Source: Oscillatoriaceae cyanobacterium Prado104
GTDB lineage: Bacteria; Cyanobacteriota; Cyanobacteriia; Cyanobacteriales; Microcoleaceae
Assembly: GCA_025454405.1 (NCBI GenBank)
Contig: JALOON010000052.1
Coordinates: forward strand, 53,933-117,932
DNA: 64,000 nt
Direction of reading: 5' to 3'
Part shown: one piece after another, positions 52,387 through 60,920 of the stretch
Numbering within the stretch: the stretch's first letter is position 1
Layout: the number at the start of each line of letters is the position of its first letter
The notes under the pieces: generated by a model
Seen by the model: only the letters and a program-made list of their open reading frames with translations
Told to the model about the DNA's origin: nothing
Databases searched by the model: none
Position numbers and translations under genes: made by a program

Positions 52387-52387
52387 A

Positions 52388-54085
52388 TTAAAATGTTACT
52401 CGATCGCGCCACCTATCTAACAACTTTACTCCCACTCCCGACACCCGACTGACATCCTCCAAAGAGGCAAAAGGCTGCTGTTTCCGTGCCGCAATTATCT
52501 TCTCGGCTAACTTCGGACCGACCCCCGGTAATGTCTCCAATTCTTCGCGACTTGCTGTATTTAAATTAATTAAATTTTTCGGAGCAATTGGAGGTTGATT
52601 CGCTGTATTGCCTCCCGCTACAGTCGCAGATTTTGAAGCTGTTTTTAATGAATCGCACTCTTTTTTTCGAGCATCAATTCTCTGCTTGATTCTCGCGGGA
52701 AGCCCTAAAATTGCACCTTGGTAAAGTCGATCGAACTCCCGTTGAAAATGCGCCGCCACTACCGGACTTTCAATTACCAACAGCGTTTCGTCGTTATTGC
52801 GATTTGCTGCTGCGCTCCAATTGTGAGAACCTGTAATTACCCTGTTTGTATCGACAACTCCGAATTTGTGGTGCAGTCGATCGCCCTTAGGTAATTGCGG
52901 CGTTCCTACCGAAGTCAGCGGCTGTTTCCAAGGACGATTTTCGGCTTCTAACTGACAGTTTTCCATCGCAGTTACTCCCATCATATCCAATCCTTCGCTG
53001 TACGATCGGTAAATAAAATTCGAGTCAATTAAAGCCCGCACTCCCACTCCTTGTCGGGATTCCTTTTCTAAAGTATTTGCTAGCTGTTGGTCGGAAAATA
53101 CAAACAAAGCTAAATCTACAGACTGTTTCGCAACAGCCAAACTTTTATTTATCGAACCGTTTGGGCTGTTTTCCCAAGGCACAGTTTGAGAAACCGGAGA
53201 AAACTGCACTGCAACTTCTGCATCGCCGACCTTCAGTTTTTGCACTTGACGGAATGGCTTTTTGATGCCAAACTTACTATCGGGTTTGCCTCCAGGGCCG
53301 TCGCCCCACATGATGTTGAATTCTTCAGTAAATAGTTGCGCTAATCGATCGCTTTCAATTTTCAGCAAATTGTTTGCATTGCCGCGACTTTCTGAAGATT
53401 TAAAATCGCCGTGGATGTCGCTGGTTGTAAAATTAGCGGAAGTTACAATTACCGTTTTGCCGTCAATTACAACAAATTTGTGGTGCATCAAGCCGCTGCC
53501 TTTAGAACCATCGGCAGTATCGTCAATTACAGGAATTCCCGCCTTTTTGACAATTACTAAAGCATCGTTTTGCTCGATTTCTGCCGGACTCAATTTACCA
53601 TCTCGATCGACATCGGCCAGCTTGACAAATTCACTATAACGATCGCGCTCCCTTTCCGGCAACTTCGCCAACTCCTGCGGGGTATAATCGCTCCAAGGTC
53701 GCGTGTATAAATTTTCGACAATCAATCTCACTTTGATACCCGATCGCGCCCGATCGGCCAGAGCCCTCGCAATACCGGGCAGCCGAAACTCCTGAACGGC
53801 TACATCTGCCGTCGATACAGCGTTCTGGACTGCCCGGACAATCTGCTGTTCGAGATCGTCTCCGGGTCTGGTTTGCTGGCGGTAAGGCTCTGTATAACTT
53901 GAAGTGAGAGAATGGTTGAAGTATACTTGCAGCAGCGGGTCTTGAGGCAGTGGGGGCAGGCTGGGAGGCAAACTTTGCTCGTTTTGCTGCTTTTTAGTGC
54001 AAGCAGCCAGGCCGGTTGCCAGCAACAGCACCCAACACCAGCGGATTAAAGTATAATAAAGTTGCGATCGAGAAAATTTAAACAT
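52388..54085 (-). CDS. Lipoprotein nuclease: two PLD motifs, EF-hand-like loop, C-terminal HhH (565 aa)
   Basis: The lipobox LAAC (Cys29) marks a probable lipoprotein. Two HKD motifs are visible, HHKFVVID with SANF (201-219) and HHKFGVVD with SHNW (405-423), as in full PLD phosphodiesterases or nucleases. Inside the first half, DVDRDGKLSPAE (158-169) fits a 12-residue EF-hand calcium loop. The last 60 residues hold tandem helix-hairpin-helix motifs (ELETLPGVGPKLAEKI, VSRVSGVGVKLLDRW) like ComEA, which bind DNA. It may act on extracellular DNA, with calcium control; the alternative is lipid turnover. Confidence 0.8.
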   Translation of the reverse strand: MFKFSRSQLYYTLIRWCWVLLLATGLAACTKKQQNEQSLPPSLPPLPQDPLLQVYFNHSLTSSYTEPYRQQTRPGDDLEQQIVRAVQNAVSTADVAVQEFRLPGIARALADRARSGIKVRLIVENLYTRPWSDYTPQELAKLPERERDRYSEFVKLADVDRDGKLSPAEIEQNDALVIVKKAGIPVIDDTADGSKGSGLMHHKFVVIDGKTVIVTSANFTTSDIHGDFKSSESRGNANNLLKIESDRLAQLFTEEFNIMWGDGPGGKPDSKFGIKKPFRQVQKLKVGDAEVAVQFSPVSQTVPWENSPNGSINKSLAVAKQSVDLALFVFSDQQLANTLEKESRQGVGVRALIDSNFIYRSYSEGLDMMGVTAMENCQLEAENRPWKQPLTSVGTPQLPKGDRLHHKFGVVDTNRVITGSHNWSAAANRNNDETLLVIESPVVAAHFQREFDRLYQGAILGLPARIKQRIDARKKECDSLKTASKSATVAGGNTANQPPIAPKNLINLNTASREELETLPGVGPKLAEKIIAARKQQPFASLEDVSRVSGVGVKLLDRWRDRVTF

Positions 54086-54263
54086 TCTTGGAGTATTGCC
54101 AGCGTCCCACAGTTCAAACCTATCCGATAATAAAAGTTACGAACTACTTAATTTAAGGAAGGGGATAGATTTTGCGTCTTGTAAGACTGCCTCGGGGCCG
54201 GGAAGCATCGCGGGTGGGGTAGCAGCATTGAGGGGCGTGGGTCAGACCCAGTATTGCTGCTTT

Positions 54264-54665
54264 ATGGCTAAAAGAAAAACACTTTTTCCGTGCGGTCACA
54301 GAGGATATGGTAAAGCGTGCCATCGCTGCACGCAAGAGTTGGCAGCGCAACAGCAATACGTTCAAGTGCAAGCCCAAAAGCGATCGAAAAAAGAGGAGAA
54401 GGAAGCATCATTTGACAGAGACATCATCAATCTTAGAGGTCTGCCCGACCACGTAGTCACCAAAGCTCGCGCTATTATAGCAGCTTTGGGCGAAAATAAG
54501 AATTACAGAGATTTTGGCGGCAAACGCTTGCGCCACAACCGTTTTATCGTCAGTATTCCTATAGGACGCAACTACAGAATGCTTTGCGAAGATTGCGGCA
54601 CTTTCTTGATTCCTCAAAAAGTTTTGTCGCATGAAGATTACAATGTCTGCAAACCGGGAAGTTAG
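54264..54665 (+). CDS. Zinc-ribbon plus RelE/ParE-like small protein (133 aa)
   Basis: From ATG 54264 the protein starts MAKRKTLFPCGHRGYG; CGH and CHRC (about residues 10-20) form a probable zinc ribbon. A Lys/Glu-rich linker leads to a C-terminal domain with LRHNRFIVSIPIGRNYRMLC and VLSHEDYN, similar to RelE/ParE-type endoribonuclease folds (conserved Arg, Tyr and a late His). No antitoxin gene is beside it, so a classical toxin-antitoxin pair is not supported. An ATG at 54096 in the same frame is rejected because it adds an unrelated stretch. Confidence 0.6.
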   Translation: MAKRKTLFPCGHRGYGKACHRCTQELAAQQQYVQVQAQKRSKKEEKEASFDRDIINLRGLPDHVVTKARAIIAALGENKNYRDFGGKRLRHNRFIVSIPIGRNYRMLCEDCGTFLIPQKVLSHEDYNVCKPGS

Positions 54666-54756
54666 TTGACAGTTGGTAAGGAGTTTTGAGTTTTAAGTTT
54701 TGAATTTTGAATAAAGAACTGTCTTTAACTCAAAACTAAAAATTCAAAACTCAGAA
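54664..54756. repeat. AGTTTTGAGTTTT dispersed repeat, third copy
   Basis: Begins with TTGACAGTTGGTAAGGAG, as in the copy after egtD, then forward GAGTTTTAAG and inverted AACTCAAAAC units. CCTCTCTCCCTCTCCCCCTC repeats follow to about 54790. Confidence 0.7.
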
Positions 54757-54824
54757 CTTCCCCTCTCTCCCTCTCCCCCTCTTCCTTCATCAGTTAAGAG
54801 TCAACTTTCATTACTTGTAAAACA

Positions 54825-56021
54825 ATGCAAATTTACCTCGACTACAGCGCTACGACGCCCGCCCGCCCGGAAGCGATTCAAGCCATGCAAACAGCGATGA
54901 TTCAACAATGGGGAAATCCTTCTAGCTTGCACGAATGGGGGCAAAGGGCTGCCACAACTTTAGAGTTAGCTAGAATGCAGGTAGCTAGCTTAATTAATGC
55001 GCCGCCGGAATCGCTGGTTTTTACTTCCGGCGGTACGGAATCGAACAATTTGGCAATTATGGGAATTGCCCGGCTTTATCGCAAGCCGCAGCACATTATT
55101 ATTTCTAGCGTAGAACATTCCGCGATCGCAGAACCGGCACGGCAGCTAGAAGATTGGGGGTGGCAAGTAACTCGATTGCCGGTTGACATATTCGGACGAG
55201 TTAATCCTTTGGATTTGCAGGCGTCGCTGCGATCGAATACTGTTTTAATATCGGTAATTTACGGTCAAAGTGAAGTAGGAACTCTGCAACCAATTGAAAC
55301 ATTAGGACAAATTGCGCGCGATCGCAATATTATTTTTCATACTGATGCAGTTCAAGTTGCCGGTAGGTTGCCCGTAGATGTGAAAAAACTTCCTGTAGAT
55401 TTGCTTTCCCTCTCCAGTCACAAACTTTACGGACCTCAAGGTGCGGGGGCGCTTTACGTCCGCGACGGCATAGAATTAGTGCCGATGTTGGGTGGCGGCG
55501 GGCAAGAATTGAAATTGCGTTCCGGCACGCAAGCGGTGCCGGCAATTGCCGGTTTTGGGGCCGCGGCGGAATTGGCTTTGCAGGAAATTCCTGCAGAAAT
55601 GCCCAGATTAATTGGATTGCGCGATCGACTTTTCGATCGATTATCTCACGTACCTTGTTTAATACCAACGGGCGATCGAATTCACCGCTTGCCGCACCAT
55701 GTCAGTTTTTGCATTGTTTCGGGAAAAGTAACGGGCAAAACTTTAGTGCGACAGTTAAATTTAGCGGGAATTGGTATTAGTTCCGGTTCGGCTTGCAGCA
55801 GCGGCAAACTAACTCCGAGTCCGGTATTGTTGGCGATGGGATACAGCGAAACAGCGGCTGTTGGCGGCATTCGCTTGACTTTGGGACGCGATACAACGGA
55901 AGCTGATATTGATTGGACTGCGATCGTCCTGGCGCAAATTTTGGAAAGATTGTCGGCTTGTAGTGAGGACTTCAGTCCTCGGGATTGGATGCGGGCTAAA
56001 GTCCTGACTCCGAACAATTAG
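54825..56021 (+). CDS. Cysteine desulfurase, NifS/IscS type (398 aa)
   Basis: PLP enzyme that takes sulfur from cysteine for Fe-S clusters and thio-cofactors. His99 (VEHSA), Asp174 (HTDAVQ), the PLP lysine in SSHKLYGPQGAG (Lys200) and the catalytic Cys324 in SGSACSSG are all present. Length is normal for IscS/NifS, but the last 20 residues after ERLSACSEDF come from REP-like DNA (TAGTGAGGACTTCAGTCCTC at 55960). The ATG at 54825 is the best start. No scaffold gene (nifU, iscU) adjoins. Which paralogue it is cannot be told. Confidence 0.92.
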   Translation: MQIYLDYSATTPARPEAIQAMQTAMIQQWGNPSSLHEWGQRAATTLELARMQVASLINAPPESLVFTSGGTESNNLAIMGIARLYRKPQHIIISSVEHSAIAEPARQLEDWGWQVTRLPVDIFGRVNPLDLQASLRSNTVLISVIYGQSEVGTLQPIETLGQIARDRNIIFHTDAVQVAGRLPVDVKKLPVDLLSLSSHKLYGPQGAGALYVRDGIELVPMLGGGGQELKLRSGTQAVPAIAGFGAAAELALQEIPAEMPRLIGLRDRLFDRLSHVPCLIPTGDRIHRLPHHVSFCIVSGKVTGKTLVRQLNLAGIGISSGSACSSGKLTPSPVLLAMGYSETAAVGGIRLTLGRDTTEADIDWTAIVLAQILERLSACSEDFSPRDWMRAKVLTPNN

Positions 56022-56147
56022 CAATTAACTTATCGTCTTAAATTCAGGAATTGTGCGGGCAATATATATGTATGGTGCGTAGTGCTTACTTTACCGCTAT
56101 TGTTCCTATTTTTAGGTGTCAAAATTCTCGGCACTTTCCCACATTCC

Positions 56148-56197
56148 GGCGGGGGTTCAAACCCCCGCCTCATAGCGAAAGTCCTCTGAAGAGGACT
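56148..56197. terminator. Two hairpins between convergent genes
   Basis: GGCGGGGGTT-CA-AACCCCCGCC (56148-56169) and AGTCCTCT-GA-AGAGGACT (56180-56197) are perfect palindromes in the 311-base gap after the desulfurase gene. Neither has a long T run; they may end transcription from one or both sides. The remaining gap has no gene. Confidence 0.45.
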
Positions 56198-56332
56198 GCA
56201 TAATAAGCCTCTTGAAAAACAGACCTTTAAATCCAATGGGAATACATTGGTTTCGATGTCAAATAAAACCGGATGTCTATCGCGCCTTACTCGAACGCTC
56301 GATTGACCAACAAGCTATTGTTTTTCAATCAA

Positions 56333-57562
56333 TTATCGCGAATTTTCAACCCTCGCACAAAACTTTTCCACGCATCGCACAAATATTTCTACACCCATCC
56401 CCAAGGCAGTTTCATCAAAATTAAATCGCGGGTGGTGGTGCGGGTAAGCCAAATTTTTCTCGGGATTTGCCGCACCTAAAAAGAAGTAGCATCCCGGCAC
56501 TTCTTGCAAAAAAAACGACATATCTTCCCCGCCCATTGTTTGACATTCCGGCACGATTTCCGCTGGCGTTTCTAGCACAGACTCTGCTACGCTGCGCACT
56601 AATTCAGCGATCGCAGAGTCATTAATTACTGGCGGATAATAGCGATGGTAATCAAACTGGTAATTTGCGCCGTAACTCTGACAAATTCCGGCAATTACTC
56701 GATCAATTTTGTCGTCAAAATAACCTTGATATTTGGAATTAAAATACCTGACAGTTCCGGCAATTTGAGCCGTATCGGCAATTACGTTGTAAGTGTGGCC
56801 GGCATGGAATTTGCCCACTGTTACTACTGCGGAGTCGATCGGGTCGATATTGCGCGCTACAATTGACTGCAAAGCATTGACAATTTGAGCTGCAACGACG
56901 ATCGAATCTACTGTTTGATGCGGCATCGCACCGTGTCCGCCTTTGCCCAAAATCGTGCAATCAAATGTTTCTACTGCCGCCATTAACGCGCCGTTTCGGA
57001 CACCTACAGTACCTAAAGCAAGATTGTTCCACAAATGCAAACCAATAATTGCATCTACATCGGGATTCTTTAAAACACCCGCTTCAACCATCGGTTTTGC
57101 ACCTCCCGGCCCTTCTTCTGCGGGCTGGAAAATAATTTTTACAGTTCCGGAAAAACTGTGTTTGTGATGTGCTAAATAATAAGCAGTACCGAGGGCGATC
57201 GCAGTATGTCCGTCGTGACCGCAAGCGTGCATGATGCCGTTGTGTTGCGATCGATATTCTACCTCATTTTCTTCTTGAATTGGCAAAGCATCCATATCGG
57301 CTCGAATTGCAAAAACTCGCCCCGGCTTCCCGCTATTTATAGTTGCGACAATCCCCGTTTTAGCAATCCCAGTTTGATGTTCGATTCCCCATTCTTGCAA
57401 TTTTTGCGAGACAAACTGGGCCGTCAAATTTTCTTGAAAACCCAATTCCGGTTTTTGATGCAATCGCCGCCGCCATTCCACCAACTGAGGCTGCAAATTT
57501 CTAATTTCCAGCCGCAATTGAGATAAATCCACATCAGTTAAATTCGGCAAAGTAGAAACCAT
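56333..57562 (-). CDS. M20 family amidohydrolase (N-acyl-amino acid or IAA-type; 409 aa)
   Basis: Metal-dependent amidohydrolase of the M20D group. Family blocks are visible: IRADMDALPIQE (about 90-101), MHACGHDGHTAI with two His and Asp, FQPAEEGPGGAKPM, and GGEDMSFFLQ near the end. Similar enzymes hydrolyse N-acyl amino acids or hippurate. The start at ATG 57562 is set by AAAGGAGA eight bases upstream; the frame stays open for 79 earlier codons, which come from palindromic repeats (57664-57775) and are left out. It converges on the desulfurase gene. Confidence 0.88.
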   Translation of the reverse strand: MVSTLPNLTDVDLSQLRLEIRNLQPQLVEWRRRLHQKPELGFQENLTAQFVSQKLQEWGIEHQTGIAKTGIVATINSGKPGRVFAIRADMDALPIQEENEVEYRSQHNGIMHACGHDGHTAIALGTAYYLAHHKHSFSGTVKIIFQPAEEGPGGAKPMVEAGVLKNPDVDAIIGLHLWNNLALGTVGVRNGALMAAVETFDCTILGKGGHGAMPHQTVDSIVVAAQIVNALQSIVARNIDPIDSAVVTVGKFHAGHTYNVIADTAQIAGTVRYFNSKYQGYFDDKIDRVIAGICQSYGANYQFDYHRYYPPVINDSAIAELVRSVAESVLETPAEIVPECQTMGGEDMSFFLQEVPGCYFFLGAANPEKNLAYPHHHPRFNFDETALGMGVEIFVRCVEKFCARVENSR

Positions 57563-57663
57563 GTTATCTTCTCCTTTAAATCGATCGCGAAACTCTCTAT
57601 TATCTCTCTCTCTGCGCTCTCTGTGTTCTCTGCGGTGAACTGAGTGAACTGGCTGAGTGAACT

Positions 57664-57775
57664 GGTTCCCAGGCTGTGCCTGGGAACCCATGTCAGCGAG
57701 GCTCTGCCTCGCGAGGCCCACACGAGGCAGAGCCTCTAGATCTGCATTACCAGGCAGAGCCTGGTAACGAGATAA
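57664..57775. repeat. Three consecutive perfect hairpins
   Basis: GGTTCCCAGGC-TGT-GCCTGGGAACC (57664-57688), GAGGCTCTGCCTCG with its complement (57698-57711 and 57723-57736), and TTACCAGGC-AGA-GCCTGGTAA (57747-57767). They share the CAGGC/GCCTG and GGCAGAGCC motifs, so they look like one repeated palindromic family. They lie upstream of the M20 gene in the minus direction, and after bioD. Confidence 0.8.
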
Positions 57776-57860
57776 GATATTATGAATTTTTTTTACCACA
57801 GAGGGCGCAGAGGACGCAGAGAAAGATAGGTGTTAGCAAATTCTGTAATAATCGCTGCGG

Positions 57861-58568
57861 TTATTTGGAAGTTTGAGAGATTAAACTAACTCCCGTCAGC
57901 AATCTTTCCAAATCTAATTCTGAAGCAATTTGAGCTAATTGAACTCTGTCTGTTGGGTCATTTAAATGCGGTAATATTCCCAAAACAGGTATTTGAGTTA
58001 GCGATTCAATGAGGTCGATCGGCGTCAAATTGGCTATTTCTTGGGTCGATCGATCTTGCACGCAGTTGAGTACAATTCCTCTCAGGTTAAAACCAGTTTG
58101 TCTGGCCAATGCAACATTCGCCACAACTTGCCCGATCGCCCCTAATTTCACGGGCGCAACCAACACTCCCCGCATCCGCCAATCCCTAGCAATATCGGCC
58201 ACAGTGAGTTCGCGAGTTACGGGCGATCCGAGTCCTCCCAAAGCTTCTACCAACACAAAATCCTTGCGCTGTTTGAGGCCTGCAAGGGCCGTCCACACCT
58301 TTTCCAAATCGATTTGTCTCCCTTCCCGTTCGGCGGCGATCGGGGGTGCTAGAGGCGCGTTAAAATGCAGCGGATTGAGTTCTTCGGGGGTTTGATCCAG
58401 CGCAAACAAACGGGTGTAAAGTTCGAGATCGCCCGTGCCGGTTTGCAACAGTTTCATTATCCCCAAAGTGCGATCGGGAAAATACATTTGCCAATAAGCA
58501 GCCAGGGCGCTTGTCAAAACAGTTTTACCCGCGTCGGTATCGGTTCCAGTAATTAGCAGCGAGTTCAT
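57861..58568 (-). CDS. bioD: Dethiobiotin synthetase (235 aa)
   Basis: ATP-dependent enzyme that closes the ureido ring of dethiobiotin in biotin synthesis. The P-loop GTDTDAGKTVLTSAL (8-22) and LVEALGGLGSPV (about 101-112) are characteristic; the length fits. No other biotin gene is beside it. The ATG at 58568 is the only sensible start. Cytoplasmic. Confidence 0.92.
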   Translation of the reverse strand: MNSLLITGTDTDAGKTVLTSALAAYWQMYFPDRTLGIMKLLQTGTGDLELYTRLFALDQTPEELNPLHFNAPLAPPIAAEREGRQIDLEKVWTALAGLKQRKDFVLVEALGGLGSPVTRELTVADIARDWRMRGVLVAPVKLGAIGQVVANVALARQTGFNLRGIVLNCVQDRSTQEIANLTPIDLIESLTQIPVLGILPHLNDPTDRVQLAQIASELDLERLLTGVSLISQTSK

Positions 58569-58779
58569 TGGCGGTAGCTAATAAATAAAGTTCTATGTGC
58601 GGCCCTCGTATTTCAGTTTAGGCTAATTTTGTCATAAAAGCGAATTTTTATAATTGGTAGAGTCGATCGAAGGAGTGCGGAAATTGCGGGCGATCGCTAT
58701 TTTGCAAGATAGGAGTCGATCTGCTTATCCTGAAAATGCTATAATTATTAACAAGTTGTGCTTAGGGAGAATGCAGAAA

Positions 58780-59952
58780 ATGCCGCTCGCACCAATTGAA
58801 GAAAAGATGTGGGAAAGTTCGCCAGCAAACACGATCGATCGAATGTTCGATCGCGACTTCCACCAGCGCTACGACTTAAAAGATACACCAATCGTTACGG
58901 AAATTGACCGCCAGAAGATTCCCCGTTTTCTGGAATCCTTAAAAATGTCTGATTATATAGAAAGGCGATCGAGCTACCAAAGAAGGGGTCGTTGGACGGT
59001 GGCGATGAAATCCAGATTGATCGAATCATTTATTCTCAATATTCCCGTTCCTCCGATTGTTTTGTACAAGCAAGATTTCGCTCTTTATGAAGTCCTGGAC
59101 GGTCAGCAGCGCATCTTGGCCCTTCAAGAGTTTTATAGAAACAAGCTCGAACTAACAGGGCTGGAAATTTTGCCTAAGTTTAACGGACATACCTACAAAC
59201 AACTTCCTCAAGAGATTAGATCTAAGATCGATCGGCGCTCCATATCATTAGTAACAATTCTTGCCAAACTAACCTCGAATCCTGAAGCAGATAAGTTTCT
59301 CAAACAAAAAGCCTTTGAACGTCTGAATACAGGAAGAATAGAGTTCAGCCCGCAGGAAGTAAGAAACATTTTTTATGGTGGAAAGTTCAACGAATTGTTG
59401 CTAAAATTAGCGCGCCATCCCATATTTGCTGGGGCTTGGGGAATTCCGACCGACGATAGCAGCGCACAATTAAAGGAAAATGCCCTTTATAGACAAATGG
59501 AAGATGCCGAGTTAGTGCTGCGTTTTTTTGCTCTCAGAAATGTCGAGCATTTCCGGCTGGGTATGGCAGGATTTTTAGATTTGTACATGATAAAAAGTTT
59601 GAATTTCACTGACGCAGATATCAATTACTTGGAAGAGCTTTTCGTCAAAACAATTACCATAGCTCACCAAATTTACGGAGAGCATCTATTCAAACCTTTT
59701 GACCCTCAATCTCACAATTGGTCGAAAAAGCCTTACAAAGCATATTATGATGCAGTTACGATCTGTTTAAGCAGGTACTTGCTACATGAAGCAAAAATAA
59801 TTGCTAGAAAAAAGCAGATAGTTGAAGAAACAAGAAATTTATTTGACAAACCGGAATCTCATTTTTTGATAAGAGGTGGAACAACTCAATCGGAGATTCA
59901 AAAGAGGATTGAGATATTTGAAAAAATGCTTTTGCAAGTTATTGGAGAGTAA
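58780..59952 (+). CDS. DUF262 (ParB/GmrSD-N-like) domain protein (390 aa)
   Basis: The DUF262 core is seen in RWTVAMKSRLIESFILNIPV, PPIVLYKQDF and LDGQQRILALQEFY (DGQQR at about 107-111), a ParB-like nucleotidase motif that in GmrSD restricts modified DNA. There is no DUF1524 nuclease partner downstream, nor an HNH motif within the chain that I can see. An AGGGAGA Shine-Dalgarno nine bases upstream favours ATG 58780; ATG 58771 and an earlier in-frame ATG at 58654 are alternatives. Stand-alone DUF262 proteins occur in defence islands, but none is obvious here, so the role is unproven. Confidence 0.7.
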   Translation: MPLAPIEEKMWESSPANTIDRMFDRDFHQRYDLKDTPIVTEIDRQKIPRFLESLKMSDYIERRSSYQRRGRWTVAMKSRLIESFILNIPVPPIVLYKQDFALYEVLDGQQRILALQEFYRNKLELTGLEILPKFNGHTYKQLPQEIRSKIDRRSISLVTILAKLTSNPEADKFLKQKAFERLNTGRIEFSPQEVRNIFYGGKFNELLLKLARHPIFAGAWGIPTDDSSAQLKENALYRQMEDAELVLRFFALRNVEHFRLGMAGFLDLYMIKSLNFTDADINYLEELFVKTITIAHQIYGEHLFKPFDPQSHNWSKKPYKAYYDAVTICLSRYLLHEAKIIARKKQIVEETRNLFDKPESHFLIRGGTTQSEIQKRIEIFEKMLLQVIGE

Positions 59953-60068
59953 CTTGCGATCGCGATGCCAGAAAGGGATTGACTATTTATGTAACTAAGT
60001 CCGATCGAGTAGACTGAATTTTTCGTTGCTGTGAAGTGCGATCGAACTATCCTAATTACCTTATCTTA

Positions 60069-60413
60069 TTAAGCTCTACCAATTTCCACAATGATTTCAC
60101 CATTTTGCAGCAACTCCAAAGCTTCAGGAAAAGCGCGAGTAAAAATCCGTTGTAAGTCTCTATTAGTAATATTTCCACAGGTCAACCAAAGAATTTGGGG
60201 CGGGCTTCCCAAACGAATTACTAAATCGATAAAATCTCGATCTTTAGTGATAACAACAGTGCCATAACCGTTAGCGCGAGCCGCATTAAATATCTCAATA
60301 TCCTCAGCGCCTGACAACCTAACATCCTCTAGAGTTAATGCGCTTACACCAAATGTGATGCTCAACCACTCTGCAAGACTAGGAGGAAGTTGAGCATTTA
60401 GCCAGAAAATCAT
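60069..60413 (-). CDS. DUF5615 PIN-like protein, probable toxin (114 aa)
   Basis: The pattern FWLNAQLPPSLAEWL at the start, DVRLSGAEDIEIFNAARANG and VVITKDRDFIDL match the DUF5615 PIN-like family (Asp residues at the active-site positions). It starts at ATG 60413, overlapping the stop of the upstream DUF433 gene by four bases (ATGA). Such pairs are considered toxin-antitoxin modules in cyanobacteria; the PIN-like ribonuclease would be the toxin. Activity is inference. Confidence 0.8.
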   Translation of the reverse strand: MIFWLNAQLPPSLAEWLSITFGVSALTLEDVRLSGAEDIEIFNAARANGYGTVVITKDRDFIDLVIRLGSPPQILWLTCGNITNRDLQRIFTRAFPEALELLQNGEIIVEIGRA

Positions 60414-60643
60414 ACAGCAATCCTCGGAAAGTCAATTCGGAGTGCAGCAAACAGCAAGCAAGCTTGGATATCTTCAGGTTCTAAATCGGGAAAATCTGCC
60501 AAAATTTCACTCGCAGGCACATTATCCGCTAGAGTTTCTAGAATGTCGCTAACTCGAATTCTCGTGCCTCGGATACAGGGACGGCCACCACATTTACCCG
60601 GAGTTTGAGTAATTCGATCGAGCAAAGCAGTTTTGTCTACCAT
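60410..60643 (-). CDS. DUF433 protein, probable antitoxin (77 aa)
   Basis: A short helix-turn-helix-type protein with GKCGGRPCIRGTRIRVSDIL (about 16-35), the hallmark of DUF433, then ILADFPDLEPEDIQACLLFA. The ATG at 60643 is preferred over a GTG at 60652, since AGGTG lies before it. Its gene precedes and overlaps the DUF5615 gene, as expected of an antitoxin-first order, and it probably binds its own promoter. Confidence 0.82.
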   Translation of the reverse strand: MVDKTALLDRITQTPGKCGGRPCIRGTRIRVSDILETLADNVPASEILADFPDLEPEDIQACLLFAALRIDFPRIAV

Positions 60644-60802
60644 AAGTTTCACCTACTGTACGGTTTGAAATCTACTACACTTAATAGTATAGCTGCTGAA
60701 GTATAGTTTTAATATAAAATTTTTCTTGAAGCGCGATCGCCCAAATACAGTAAGATTATTTTTTCCACCAACAATTGCCAACTGTTTTAGGACAGACTGA
60801 CT

Positions 60803-60920
60803 AAATGTCAACTGTCAACTGTCAACTTGCAACCGCAGATAAAAGCGGATAAACGTAGATAAACGCAGATAATTTCTGTCAACCCTCAACTGTCAACTGT
60901 CAACTACCAACTATCAACTT
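60803..60920. repeat. GTCAACT and GATAAAC tandem repeats before ilvA
   Basis: ACTGTCAACTGTCAACTGTC and AGATAAACG-type units, repeated either side of CTTGCAACCGCAG, fill the region up to the ilvA start. The 118-base array leaves little room for a conventional promoter directly before the gene. Confidence 0.75.

Noticed and set aside
57563..57799. N-terminal extension of the M20 protein by 79 codons
   Set aside because: The codons derive from palindromic repeats, and a good Shine-Dalgarno lies at the later ATG.
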